A DNA stretch of 64,000 bases from JADHUC01 sp964623055. GTDB taxonomy: Bacteria > Planctomycetota > Planctomycetia > Pirellulales > Pirellulaceae. The translations under genes and the position numbers were made by a program. Below are positions 34,608 through 43,809 of this stretch, one piece after another (position 1 is the stretch's first letter; the number at the start of each line of letters is the position of its first letter). Under the pieces are notes generated by a model, which did not search any database, was not told where the DNA came from, and saw nothing but the letters and a program-made list of their open reading frames with translations. The DNA is taken from NCBI GenBank assembly GCA_964623055.1, contig CAZURK010000010.1, positions 49,971-113,970 of the forward strand, given 5' to 3'.

Positions 34608-36023
34608 TCATTTCCCCTCCCGTGCCGCCCGTACGTGGGCACACATCGGTGGATTGCTGATCATTCGTTGCAGGCGGTTGCCGCTGCCGCCGCTGGTGGT
34701 GAAGCGAATGTTGACCGGTTCCACATCCGTCGAAAGGGCAAGGCGAAGCTCGGCCATCAAGAGGCCCGCGGCCACCATGTTCGTCGCCACGATCGACTCG
34801 GTCTGCTGAGCGCAGGACGCTGATTGGTCAGTCGACGGATCCGTTTCGTCCAGCCCCAGAAGACAGCGTACACAGGCTCCTCGATCGGGCCTGCAGATCA
34901 CGGATTGGCCTCCGTGCACGGAGGATCCCGCCGTGGCCAGCGGCACGCCGGCGGCCAGAGCGGCGTCACCGGACCAGACGCGGGCCTTGTCGTTGTCCGG
35001 CAACGACAGCAGCGCCGAGGAAGACCGCAAAACCGCCGGATCAATATCGCCAGGCGAGTGGATAAACCGGCAGATCCCCTCGTACTTCCCATGCTGGTCG
35101 ATCGTTTGCAGGGCCCGGACCATCGGGGTAACTTTCGGGTGTGGCCCCACCGCGTCGGCTACCAGCGGCTGTCGTGATACGTTGTGAATTTCCACTTCCC
35201 GATCCCCGTCATAGAAGCGCGCCTTGACTCCCTCTGTTGAGTTAGCCAGGGGCCAGAACGCCCAATTGGCCAGGGCACCCGCCCCGACGCACACCAACGG
35301 GTGTTCTGAAAACGGGGCGGTTTCTCGCACAGGGACGGCAATCTCGGCGGCCAAGTCACCCAACGTCGGATTCGTCTTGGCTGGCTGGACGCGATCGGCT
35401 CGATGCTGCGAGTAGTAGGCGCACAGACGCCACGGGGCCAGTTCGTCCGCACCATTGATCATCTCGCACAGCACGATGCCGGCCGCAGCCACATCCATTT
35501 CCGGTGGACCGTTGGGCAATGGCCGCGTTGTGGTGGCCAAGCTATCGACCTGTTCCAGCGCAATTGCTGGGCACGAACATCGACCAACAAGGAATCCCCC
35601 TGGCCCTGACAGGACGAGGAGCACGGGCATGCTCACCTTGGCCGCGATCATCTCGTCGAGGATCCGCCGAGTTCGCGGGACATGGTTAATCGGCAGGGCG
35701 ATCCAGGCGTTGCTACGACCTTGGCTTGCCGCCGACACGTCGAGCGCCAGATTCTGCGGATCCAGATAGTCGTATGCGACGAACGAATTGATGTACGCCG
35801 CCATCTCATCCAACACGGCGCGCAGAAAGTGGGACGGCTCTTCCGCAGCCGAACCGTGGTAGTCGGACGCCAGTTCGATCCCTGCGCCCGCTGCGCCCCC
35901 CAGTAGGAACCTGGCGAAATCTGCCGCCGCGTTCCCCCCGAGCAGATTCAGCTTTGTCTGAAGTCGCATCCCCGGAGGGAGAACACCATCTTGTCGACTA
36001 TACCTGTCAGTTGCTGTTAGCAT
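34608..36023 (-). CDS. E1-like activating protein with two ThiF-like halves
   Basis: A 471-residue protein. It begins with RYSRQ (7-11), the N-terminal motif of E1/ThiF/MoeB proteins, followed by a Rossmann-like strand LNLLGGNAAADF that has lost the GxGxxG loop. A second, better-kept ThiF core begins at about 240: VCVGAGALANW (245-255), YDGDREVEIHNVSRQ (D..D..E..N..RQ), then CVRC (384-387), which would bind zinc, and SASCAQQTES with Cys404 at the position of the ThiF/MoeB active Cys. So an inactive and an active half seem to lie in one chain, like the asymmetric halves of eukaryotic E1. It should adenylate the C-terminus of the modifier with ATP. ATG 36023 overlaps the JAB stop by 17 bases. 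Confidence 0.8.
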   Translation of the reverse strand: MLTATDRYSRQDGVLPPGMRLQTKLNLLGGNAAADFARFLLGGAAGAGIELASDYHGSAAEEPSHFLRAVLDEMAAYINSFVAYDYLDPQNLALDVSAASQGRSNAWIALPINHVPRTRRILDEMIAAKVSMPVLLVLSGPGGFLVGRCSCPAIALEQVDSLATTTRPLPNGPPEMDVAAAGIVLCEMINGADELAPWRLCAYYSQHRADRVQPAKTNPTLGDLAAEIAVPVRETAPFSEHPLVCVGAGALANWAFWPLANSTEGVKARFYDGDREVEIHNVSRQPLVADAVGPHPKVTPMVRALQTIDQHGKYEGICRFIHSPGDIDPAVLRSSSALLSLPDNDKARVWSGDAALAAGVPLATAGSSVHGGQSVICRPDRGACVRCLLGLDETDPSTDQSASCAQQTESIVATNMVAAGLLMAELRLALSTDVEPVNIRFTTSGGSGNRLQRMISNPPMCAHVRAAREGK

Positions 36024-36963
36024 GCTGCTCCTTCTCTTTCCAGCCAAGAGCGTCGGCAAGACGGTCACAGCAACTGGCCGCCTCCTCCAGAACCGCAGCC
36101 GGAATCGTGGCCACTTGCTTCCCCTTACGCCAAAGCTGGTAGTCGGCGACCTCGGTTATCGGGCTGAATCGCGCCGTCGTTACCTTCTTGTCAAGTTCAT
36201 CGAGGATGGCCGCACGAACCTCCTCGCTGATCTCCACCGGGCCGATAATGCAGACTTCGACTTCTTCCGGCGGGATCTCGCTGTACTTAACCTCGCCGCA
36301 CCTTCCGCAGGCTACCGATCTTACGCCCGCCACGAGGTGAGCCCGATCGTTGCTTGTCGAAAAGAACGTAACGAAACGGCGTCGCGCTTCCTCTAACTCG
36401 ATCCGCACATCCTCGAACGCGACTCCGTCCGGGAGGCTTACAATGACGCCCCTTTTCTTGTCGCCGTCGAACTCGATTTCGTAATCAACCGTGTCCTCGC
36501 GATGCACCTTTTTCGAAACCTTGCCCGGGAGCCGCTCCCGAGACCAGGAAACCAGTCCAATGCCCTCTCGCGCCTGGGCCTCAAGCTGCGCCTGGTCTGT
36601 GGCACTGGTGAAGACCGGGTGGAGGCCATGGCCATGTCCAAGCCAGAGAATATGTCGCCCCGTTTGGTCGAGTCGCCGAGCGCAGCGCAGTACCTCGCGA
36701 GGTTCCACGATGCAGCTTGCCGAGGTAACCCGCTGATATGGGATACAGATGTCCTGTATGACCCCGAGCGGGTCGTCGGCATCAGCCACTTGGTAGAAGA
36801 TGACTTCGAAATGCCCCATCTCTGCACAGATCAGCTCGATCTTTGCCAGTGTCTCACCCTTGAGATAGACGGCTTGTCCGTTCTGGGCGGCCTGCACATC
36901 GGCCTCGGAAAAGGCGTGATCGTCAAGGAACTCTCTTACGTCGTTGTATGGGAAGTTATTCAC
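36007..36963 (-). CDS. JAB/JAMM isopeptidase, canonical motif
   Basis: A 318-residue protein. The MPN/JAB domain at about 30-150 has Glu53, then GHGHGLHPVFTSATD with His110, His112, Ser120 and Asp123, exactly the E...HxH-x7-S-x2-D zinc site. The C-terminal half (about 170-318) has CGRC near 230 and a mixed alpha/beta fold that I do not recognise, perhaps for substrate or modifier binding. The start is GTG 36963, which overlaps the stop of the preceding 101-residue gene as GTGA. Next to a small protein with Gly-Gly close to its end, its likely jobs are trimming that protein and removing it from targets. Confidence 0.85.
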   Translation of the reverse strand: MNNFPYNDVREFLDDHAFSEADVQAAQNGQAVYLKGETLAKIELICAEMGHFEVIFYQVADADDPLGVIQDICIPYQRVTSASCIVEPREVLRCARRLDQTGRHILWLGHGHGLHPVFTSATDQAQLEAQAREGIGLVSWSRERLPGKVSKKVHREDTVDYEIEFDGDKKRGVIVSLPDGVAFEDVRIELEEARRRFVTFFSTSNDRAHLVAGVRSVACGRCGEVKYSEIPPEEVEVCIIGPVEISEEVRAAILDELDKKVTTARFSPITEVADYQLWRKGKQVATIPAAVLEEAASCCDRLADALGWKEKEQHANSN

Positions 36964-37265
36964 TGGGCACGACCTCCAATATGGCGCTGGGCAAGGCCGA
37001 TCTCGTACGCATCGCTTTGGCGCATTTCGTCGATCAGGTCCGACCACTTGGCCGCGCCCGATAGTGGCATCTCGACGCCATCCACGCACTGGTCGAAGGC
37101 GACAGGACCATCCAGCAGCTTCTGCTCTTCATCCGAGTGGTCCACATGTTCCGCCAGGATACGGCGTAACACGTCGCTGACCTTGCCTTCGTAGGCTGAC
37201 GCAATATCGACGTCCACGTCGCGCGTACTACCGCCGCCGGTCCTGATTTTGAATTTTGCTGCCAT
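36960..37265 (-). CDS. Candidate ubiquitin-like modifier (101 aa), first gene of the operon
   Basis: A 101-residue protein with strand FKIRTGGG, strand TRDVDVDIAS, helix VSDVLRRILAEHV, strand VAFDQCVDGVEMPL, helix WSDLIDEMRQ and a last strand AYEIGLAQ. This order fits a beta-grasp fold, although the similarity is weaker than for the 84-residue protein. It ends HIGGRAQ, so Gly-Gly is three residues before the C-terminus, as in modifiers that need trimming. A canonical JAMM gene follows with a four-base overlap. AAGGAG lies six to seven bases before ATG 37265. The alternative is a structural partner without conjugation. Confidence 0.6.
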   Translation of the reverse strand: MAAKFKIRTGGGSTRDVDVDIASAYEGKVSDVLRRILAEHVDHSDEEQKLLDGPVAFDQCVDGVEMPLSGAAKWSDLIDEMRQSDAYEIGLAQRHIGGRAQ

Positions 37266-37656
37266 ACTCGTCTCCTTTCTTGTCCTTCACCAAGATCCCC
37301 AAGAGTCCACCGTTTCCTCGGCCTGCTGCCGAAGGAAGGCGGCACGCTATTATTGAGGCGTTCAGCAGTCACAGAACCTCAGCAGAATTTGAAAAACATC
37401 AGAGTTGCGCTTGAGTGTTGTACACTTGATCATAACATGTGTATATCATCATAACATGTATACAAGTAAGTTTCACGTCTCACGGTCAGCTCTATTGGCG
37501 ACGTGTTCATCGGACACGAAAACTCAGCGGTTTGCCCCTTTCCACTGGTTGGGATGTGTAGGGCTCAAGCACAGGGACTGTTCTGACAGGGGGAATCGAC
37601 TACAATGGCTAGTTACGTAATACTCTTGGTTTGCTATTCAGGCAGCGAAACGATTC
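37266..37656 (+). promoter_or_regulatory. Divergent promoter region with 12-bp direct repeat
   Basis: This 391-bp stretch separates the - strand ubiquitin-like operon from the + strand gene at 37657 and is clearly more AT-rich than its surroundings in its middle part. ATCATAACATGT occurs twice, at 37429-37440 and 37448-37459, exactly 19 bp apart, each followed by a TA-rich step (GTATA and ATACA), and TTGTACA at 37419-37425 partly mirrors TGTATACAAG at 37458-37467. Repeats on the same helical face are typical operator sites. No gene is seen here. I cannot name the regulator. Confidence 0.5.
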
Positions 37657-40290
37657 ATGTGCGCGACGGTGACTGTCGGCGACTGTATTCAGCTACAGGC
37701 GATGCTGACGTTGGGTAAGCCAATTCACGCACCATTCGCGGGTCTCCCAGATGCGAAGTGTTTGGCGGACGCAAGCGATGCGATCGACGGCTATCTCAAC
37801 GGCCTCAATCAACACGCCGGTGGTCTCGATGCGTTGCGCGGCCAGCTTCAGGAGACAAAAGACAACATCGACGAGCTAAGGGAGGCGATCTGCGATCAGC
37901 AGATCGAAGAGCCTGAAGCTGGGAGAATATACAACGAGACTTGCGTTCTGATCGACGGGGCAATCAGACTGATCCGCATGCCACACCTGGGCGATCAGAT
38001 GCAGGATGGGCAACATGGAATTGTCGCGCGGACAATCGACACGCTACAGGCATGCAGACAACCCCGTAACAATCTGTCGGACTATGTCGGCGACGGTCTG
38101 TCGGACGACGACCTCAATCTGGCAGAAGACTCGGCCGCAGAGTGCATTGCGGACATTGCCGTTTTCGCGGACGCCAACTTCGAAGGCGACCCTGACAAGG
38201 ATGAGTTGATCGACTTTCTCGATGGACTCGAACAAGCTCTGCTCACGGACGAAACGACTGCGCTCGAGGCGCGGGAAGCACTGGTCAAAAAACTCTATAG
38301 GACAGTCGGCAGGCTACGGCAAGCGGTGCTCGACTTCTTCCTCTTGGGGGACCACAACCCTCGGCTAGTGGACGCGATCTTCAGGCTGGCGCACAGGCAA
38401 ACGTCCGATGAATTCGCGAAGCATGAGCCGGCCAAGCAAGAATCCGAGCGGCGCGCACTGCTGCAGGAGATAGGACGTTTTGCTTCGAAATTCAGGGGCC
38501 TTCCGCCGATGCCCGCGAATCCCGGCAACGTCGGGACCGAACTGTCAAAGTGGATCGGCAACCTGGATGAGGCGAATCCGCAGCGACAGACGTTGGCGAT
38601 TTTCATCGCGTTGGTGGCCGGCCACGACCCAGTGCTGTTTCAGATCGCACTGGAGCACACAAAGGTCGGTTCGCACGACCCCGGGAAGGTGAAGAAGAGG
38701 AAAGAGGGCTATCGCGCCGAGCTTCAGCAGCGCCGTCTCTGGCCGGAAGCCTTGCGCGAATCGCTGGTGTCGCTGGGCGAATCGGAGTCGCAAGGCGGCC
38801 GGGGAGCCGTTCGCTATGAGCTGGAACTGGTGCGCTCGCTGTGGAGAGAGCGTCGCAAGCCCGTTGGCGTGTCTGGGGATCCCGGCGCTCGAATCAACTA
38901 CGCGGGGCGTGTCTTTCGAGAAATCGTGCGATACACTTGGCCGCGATCGGCGAACGACCCGAAGAAGCTTGGCGCAAGACTCGACCGGGCTGCCGGCCCC
39001 GCCTCACTCGCCCTTGGCATCCTTGACGCGTTGACGAAAGAAGTCAAAGCCTGGGCGGACCTTGGCATGTTCCCCATGCCGCTGGAATATGGGGTCTTCA
39101 TCGTCTGGGAGTTTCTCCGGGGAGATCAAGCGCTGAGCGACATGAAGGAGGCCCTTCCGGACAAGAGACCCAAGCGGCTTACCGGCAAGAAGGGGCGAAA
39201 GTCAGGAATAAGCGTCCTGCCTCTCTTCGATGATGAAGCGAAGGTCCCCGAGATCCGCGACCAGCATTGGGAGTGTCGCGACTTCCTTCTGCGAGAGAAG
39301 AACGGCTTTGACGACCAACTCGTCACTTTATTGATCGGCGCCAACAACCACATTGCTCGATTTCGCGACGTGGAGGACCTGCGGTTGCATCTCCTTCCGC
39401 ATTTTCTCCCGGAGGTCAGCCTGCTGAAGAACCGCGAGGACTATGCGACGGATCAATTGAGGGCGATCGAAACATGCCGAAATGCGTGCGCCCTTCATCA
39501 GCAAACGGAGCCGTTTTTGGCTTGTCTTGAGGATTTCTTCACGCTTGAAGACGAAAGCACGGCACGCGATTGCATGGACGCCTTCAAGGCATTGTCATCG
39601 GCTTGCCCATGCGGGCTGCACGGGGAACAGATCGAGCGAGCGAAGAAGATCGTGGAAGATTCCCTGAAAAAGAAGAGGAAAGAGGAACTGCTTGATTCGA
39701 TGCCGCGGATCGAATGGCTCCTGTCGGCCCGCACGCATACTCTGGACGAGGCCAGATCGCAGCGGATGAAACGTGAATTCCGAATCCTCGCCGGGAAGGC
39801 GGGGTACTGGATCACCGATCTTCGTAGGCATCTGGAGCAACTGCGAAAGCAGGCTGCGCAAGGTGCGGTGGCGTCGATTTTTCGCGCGTCGATGGATCAA
39901 CTCTGCGAGGACCTGGACCTGCACTTGCGGAGGCTAAGCGATTCGTACGAACTCCAGCAGTCCCTGAATCGGGGCGTCAACACACAGGAGCGGGCTAGGC
40001 TGAGGTGGCGTTTACGCCGGATTTTGCGGCGCGTCGAGATCGAGCTTCCTGTCTTGCTCAATGCAATTGCCGCGGGCAGGAGTTGGGCCGTCCAGTTGGA
40101 CGATAGAGAACTGAAGGGCGCCATTCGCAAACTGCAGATCGTGCTGCGTAAGGCAACACACAGTGTTCTGGATTTGGCACTTGGCGCGTTTGACACGAAA
40201 GAGAAGCACCGTGGATTAGCCAAGATTCTCCGTTTTCACTTGAAACGGGGCGACCTCCAGTGGGTCAAGGATACCCTTGAACGCAAGTGA
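37657..40290 (+). CDS. Large helical protein of unknown function
   Basis: An 877-residue protein rich in charged alpha helices, without signal peptide, membrane helix or nucleotide-binding motif. CPCGLHGEQ near residue 650 is the only Cys cluster. The C-terminal third has long amphipathic helices (LRRHLEQLRKQ, RWRLRRILRRVEIELP). I do not recognise a family. It is divergent from the ubiquitin-like operon and shares its 391-bp promoter region, so it may be co-regulated. It is followed after 62 bases by another unknown gene on the same strand. Confidence 0.65.
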   Translation: MCATVTVGDCIQLQAMLTLGKPIHAPFAGLPDAKCLADASDAIDGYLNGLNQHAGGLDALRGQLQETKDNIDELREAICDQQIEEPEAGRIYNETCVLIDGAIRLIRMPHLGDQMQDGQHGIVARTIDTLQACRQPRNNLSDYVGDGLSDDDLNLAEDSAAECIADIAVFADANFEGDPDKDELIDFLDGLEQALLTDETTALEAREALVKKLYRTVGRLRQAVLDFFLLGDHNPRLVDAIFRLAHRQTSDEFAKHEPAKQESERRALLQEIGRFASKFRGLPPMPANPGNVGTELSKWIGNLDEANPQRQTLAIFIALVAGHDPVLFQIALEHTKVGSHDPGKVKKRKEGYRAELQQRRLWPEALRESLVSLGESESQGGRGAVRYELELVRSLWRERRKPVGVSGDPGARINYAGRVFREIVRYTWPRSANDPKKLGARLDRAAGPASLALGILDALTKEVKAWADLGMFPMPLEYGVFIVWEFLRGDQALSDMKEALPDKRPKRLTGKKGRKSGISVLPLFDDEAKVPEIRDQHWECRDFLLREKNGFDDQLVTLLIGANNHIARFRDVEDLRLHLLPHFLPEVSLLKNREDYATDQLRAIETCRNACALHQQTEPFLACLEDFFTLEDESTARDCMDAFKALSSACPCGLHGEQIERAKKIVEDSLKKKRKEELLDSMPRIEWLLSARTHTLDEARSQRMKREFRILAGKAGYWITDLRRHLEQLRKQAAQGAVASIFRASMDQLCEDLDLHLRRLSDSYELQQSLNRGVNTQERARLRWRLRRILRRVEIELPVLLNAIAAGRSWAVQLDDRELKGAIRKLQIVLRKATHSVLDLALGAFDTKEKHRGLAKILRFHLKRGDLQWVKDTLERK

Positions 40291-40352
40291 AATGAAAATG
40301 TGCCGACGATGCTCAAGAACAATCTGGTGCGGTAGCTGACAAGGTGGACGCC

Positions 40353-41855
40353 ATGTCGACGGGACCCGCTTGGGAATCACAGTCCGACTCGTTCCGAGAT
40401 CGAATCGCGGAACAACTGCGTCGCGACCGGGACGCCCAGGAACTGTTCGATGCCGAGGAACAAGAGTTCCGTGACTCTTTAGATGATCCGGATCTTGCAG
40501 TCAGCGATCGTGAGGCCACAGAAGTCGACCTCAGCAGCTTCGCCGAGTTGCGCGCGACGGCGGACCGTGTCCGCTTCGATCTACAATCGATTGTCGACTT
40601 GGCGTCGTGGAGGGACCGTTGGGCACGACGACAGTTGTTCGGTGACATTTGTCGCCACGTCACGGTGGATGGGCTGGGAAGGCACATTAGCTCGAGGCTC
40701 AGTGAAGAACAGGCCGTTGTGCCCTGGGTTTTCGAGGACGAAGACCATTGCCAACAGCACTTGGAGTTTTGCCCGTACTGTCGTACGGTGCTTCGACTAG
40801 CGACCGGTCGGGTCCGCAAACGCAGACTCGGCCGACTCCCGTGGGGCGATCGCGTGTTGGAGGAGTACGTGGACGATGCGTGCCGCGTCGCGTTGCGGCT
40901 CGGACGTTCAGCATCCGAATCGCTTGCCGCCGTGGCCGTGCCCAACGTGACGGTTGCCTTGGACGCGGCGGAAGAGACTCGCGACATTGACGTTGCCGGG
41001 TTGGACGAGCAGGCCATCGAAGTGCTTGCGCAACTTGGCCAGGACGAACAGACCGATCCGTCGCCCCTGGCGGGAAAGGTGCCAATGGCCCAGAACGGTT
41101 GCCTTGATGGGTACGTAGACGTGCGCCGACGCCTCGAGGCGGGGGATTTCGGCAATCTGGCTGAACACTTGTTCAACGCCTCCATCGCTCCCGCTGCGGA
41201 ATTCCTTTTTGATTTGGCCACCACGAACCGTCTGTCGGCGACCACGACCCGTCTGACCGCTACGGCGCGAAAGGCCGCCAGCCAGGCGTTGGCGGTTTGT
41301 CGGCATCTGCCCTTTCACGGTGCGACGGTCGCTCTGAGAAGATACTTGGGCAGCCTATCTAAGATCGAGGCCGCCGTGGACTCCGAATATGAGGCATTAA
41401 GGGACTTCTTCTTGACGGTGGGCGCGTATTTGGCAGGCCAGCAACTCCAGCCTGCGCACGCGGTCGCCGAGCATGGGCCTCGTGTGCTGACGCGAGGCCA
41501 CGCGCGCACTGCCGGTTCTAAGCATCTTGGAACCCCGAGGGTACGCGGCGCCGTCAGGAGAGCCAAGCGAGTCGTCATCGCGCGCGAGTTGACCGAGAAG
41601 GACGAGTGGTTCTTCTTGGTTGTTCGAGCAGGTGACTACGCGAGAGTAGTCGGGCCGCAACTTGCCCGCCGCGATGAAACCGACATCCGTATCGAATTCG
41701 ACTTGCCGCCGGAGCAGGAAAACAGCCCGTGGGCTGCCGAGGTGTACTTCACACAACAACAGCCGGAGAAGATCTTTGCGGCTGGCACGGGGCGATCAAG
41801 GATGATCGGGGCCGAAGAGCCGCTGGTCGGTCGCTTGGATTGTCACATGGGCTAG
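40353..41855 (+). CDS. Unknown protein with anti-sigma-like zinc motif
   Basis: A 500-residue soluble protein (ATG 40353 with AAGGTGG five bases upstream; GTG 40344 is possible). Residues 98-143 contain CRHVTVDGLGRH and, further on, QQHLEFCPYC, the last being H-x3-C-x2-C (His136, Cys140, Cys143), the pattern of zinc-binding anti-sigma (ZAS) domains. The remainder is mixed alpha/beta, with a Gly-poor C-terminal domain ending in a VYFTQQQPEKIFAAG-type segment like those seen in regulator-associated proteins. No membrane helix is present, so if it binds a sigma factor it does so in the cytoplasm. No ECF sigma gene is visible here. Confidence 0.6.
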   Translation: MSTGPAWESQSDSFRDRIAEQLRRDRDAQELFDAEEQEFRDSLDDPDLAVSDREATEVDLSSFAELRATADRVRFDLQSIVDLASWRDRWARRQLFGDICRHVTVDGLGRHISSRLSEEQAVVPWVFEDEDHCQQHLEFCPYCRTVLRLATGRVRKRRLGRLPWGDRVLEEYVDDACRVALRLGRSASESLAAVAVPNVTVALDAAEETRDIDVAGLDEQAIEVLAQLGQDEQTDPSPLAGKVPMAQNGCLDGYVDVRRRLEAGDFGNLAEHLFNASIAPAAEFLFDLATTNRLSATTTRLTATARKAASQALAVCRHLPFHGATVALRRYLGSLSKIEAAVDSEYEALRDFFLTVGAYLAGQQLQPAHAVAEHGPRVLTRGHARTAGSKHLGTPRVRGAVRRAKRVVIARELTEKDEWFFLVVRAGDYARVVGPQLARRDETDIRIEFDLPPEQENSPWAAEVYFTQQQPEKIFAAGTGRSRMIGAEEPLVGRLDCHMG

Positions 41856-41878
41856 GGTCTATGCCGCCGTCCGTTACT

Positions 41879-41907
41879 GGAGCCCCGGCCTCCAAAGGCG
41901 GGACTCC
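41879..41907 (+). terminator. Candidate hairpin between convergent genes
   Basis: GGAGCCCCGGCC and GGCGGGACTCC can pair with one mismatch and a bulge around a six-base loop, 24 bases after the stop of the 500-residue gene and 30 bases before the end of the convergent pgi gene. It could end transcription from either side. There is no U-tract on either strand. Confidence 0.35.
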
Positions 41908-41936
41908 AACGGACATTCCAAATCGGCAGCGGTATA

Positions 41937-43529
41937 TCAGACGAGACCAGCAGCTTTCATTAAGATGTATCCCGTCGAATCGGGAGATTCTGTCTCGAAG
42001 AACCCAAGGTCCTTGTCCGCCAACTTTTTCCCAAGTTGTACGCCCTCCTGATCGAAGGAGTTGATGTTCCACACAAAGCCTTGGAAGGCTACCTTGTTCT
42101 CGTAGTACGCCAGCAGCGCGCCCATCGTACGTGGTGTCAGCTTGTCGCCAATCAGAACACTACTGGGGCGGTTGCCGGGAAACTCCTTGTTTGCGTTATT
42201 TGGACTCGCCTGCCCCGTTGCCATGGCTTCCGCCTGGGCGATCAGATTCGCCAGGAGTTTCTGCTGTGAGGTGGTGCCTTTGTACGAACCATCGAAACCG
42301 GTTTGACATCGGCGGAAACCGATGAACTCGCAGGGCGCGATCGTCTCACTCTGGTGGATATGCTGGAAGAAGGAATGCTGGCCGTTCGTTCCGGGCTGGC
42401 CCCACACGATCGGTCCGGTGGCGTACGAGATAGCGTCGCCAGTTCGGTTGACGCGTTTCCCGTTGCTTTCCATGTCCAATTGTTGCAGGTGTGCCACGAA
42501 TCGCCCAAGGATCTCGCTGTAGGGTACGATGGCGACCGAGTCGCACTTCAGGAAGTTTCGGTTCCATATACCAAGCAACGCCGTGAGCAGTGAGAGGTTT
42601 TCTCGAGGATCGCGGCGGAGTGCGTTGAGGTCCATCTCGCGGGCCCCGCGAAGGATCTCGCGGAAGTTTTCGATTCCTAACCCAAATGCCAGCGACACCC
42701 CGCCGACCATGGACGTCGCGCTGTAGCGACCGCCGATGTACTGGTCCAGCAGGAACACTCGGCGGTATGGGAACTTCAACTTCTCAGGCTCTGCCGTAAC
42801 CGCGACAAAATGCTTGCCGAAAACCTCCCTTTCCGACAATCCGAGTTTCGCAAAGCGGCTGACGAGAAGTTCCTGGTTAGTAAGGGTCTCCAACGTCGTG
42901 CCGCTCTTGGTGATCACAACCACGAGTGTCCTGCGCAGATCGAGATTGTCGAGCACTTGCGCAGCATCGTCAGGATCCACATTAGAGATGTGGTGGACGC
43001 GACGACCCTCAGTCCGGAATTCCGGCAGAGCGGCGTAGATGGCACGTGGCCCAAGATCCGAGCCACCGATGCCGATCTGGACGAGGTCAGTAAATTCGCC
43101 TCTGATCTCTCCCAGGAAACTCTCCAGTTCGTCGAGACGCCGTTTTGCCGACTTGACGGCATCGCTCGGAGAACAGCATTCTTGCCCGTCGACGGGATAT
43201 CGCAACTCGTCGAATACATCACGGCTGGCCGTGTGAAGGACCTGACAGCGTTCGTTGTCAGCCCCAGTCGTACAGTTCATCTCCGCACCGCCCAACATCA
43301 TCTCGAACTGCTTGACAGCTTTCGTTTCGCGAGCGAGTGCCGCCAAAGCCTCGATTCCGTCCCCGTCGATCCGTTCCGTGGCGAAAAGCAGCCTGAAGAG
43401 CGGTGTGGAACACTGCATCTCACGTATGCGTTCGGCCCACGGAAGATAGGAAGTAAGATCGATGGGATGCTCTGACAGTTCGTCAAGGTGGTTCCAGGCA
43501 TCTGTCTTGGTTGGATCGATCCAGTGCAT
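41937..43529 (-). CDS. pgi: Glucose-6-phosphate isomerase
   Basis: A 530-residue enzyme that interconverts glucose-6-phosphate and fructose-6-phosphate in the cytosol. Family motifs are clear: GIGGSDLGPRAIY, ITKSGTTLET and GGRYSATSMVGGVSLAFG, plus QHIHQSETIAPCEF and a KVAFQGFVWNINSFDQEGVQLGK C-terminus with the active-site Lys. I chose ATG 43529 for its AGGAG site nine bases upstream; the longer frame has no ribosome site. It is monocistronic with 280 bases before the next - strand stop. Its promoter should lie in 43530-43809. Confidence 0.96.
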   Translation of the reverse strand: MHWIDPTKTDAWNHLDELSEHPIDLTSYLPWAERIREMQCSTPLFRLLFATERIDGDGIEALAALARETKAVKQFEMMLGGAEMNCTTGADNERCQVLHTASRDVFDELRYPVDGQECCSPSDAVKSAKRRLDELESFLGEIRGEFTDLVQIGIGGSDLGPRAIYAALPEFRTEGRRVHHISNVDPDDAAQVLDNLDLRRTLVVVITKSGTTLETLTNQELLVSRFAKLGLSEREVFGKHFVAVTAEPEKLKFPYRRVFLLDQYIGGRYSATSMVGGVSLAFGLGIENFREILRGAREMDLNALRRDPRENLSLLTALLGIWNRNFLKCDSVAIVPYSEILGRFVAHLQQLDMESNGKRVNRTGDAISYATGPIVWGQPGTNGQHSFFQHIHQSETIAPCEFIGFRRCQTGFDGSYKGTTSQQKLLANLIAQAEAMATGQASPNNANKEFPGNRPSSVLIGDKLTPRTMGALLAYYENKVAFQGFVWNINSFDQEGVQLGKKLADKDLGFFETESPDSTGYILMKAAGLV

Positions 43530-43809
43530 GGCGTCAAACTCCTGCTTGTACGAGTTTAGTGGGAACCTCTCAAATGATAGCAATGTGCTAATCTTTGGGT
43601 GATACTAATGCCCTGTTCGGGCAGATCTTTGGTCGCGTTATCGCATCCGTTTGCGACGAACGAGTGAGAAAGACAACCGGAATTCATGTTTTCACCCCCT
43701 GTTCTTAGGAGTGCTGCTTGAGCACAGCGAAACCTCAGGGGATTCTCGGGAACCGTGTCAGATCCGCAAGCGTGAATGGGAATCTAATTCGGCTTTGTTT
43801 GTCGAACGG

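Noticed and set aside
26250..37265. Pup-proteasome locus or PRTRC cassette
   Set aside because: No Pup, PafA, Dop or proteasome subunits, and no ParB or PRTRC-type protein C (Prok_Ub) sequence is present; the E2 and JAMM set also differs.
40313..41245. 310-codon open frame on the - strand
   Set aside because: Ser/Arg-rich shadow of the 500-residue gene; no motif or ribosome site.
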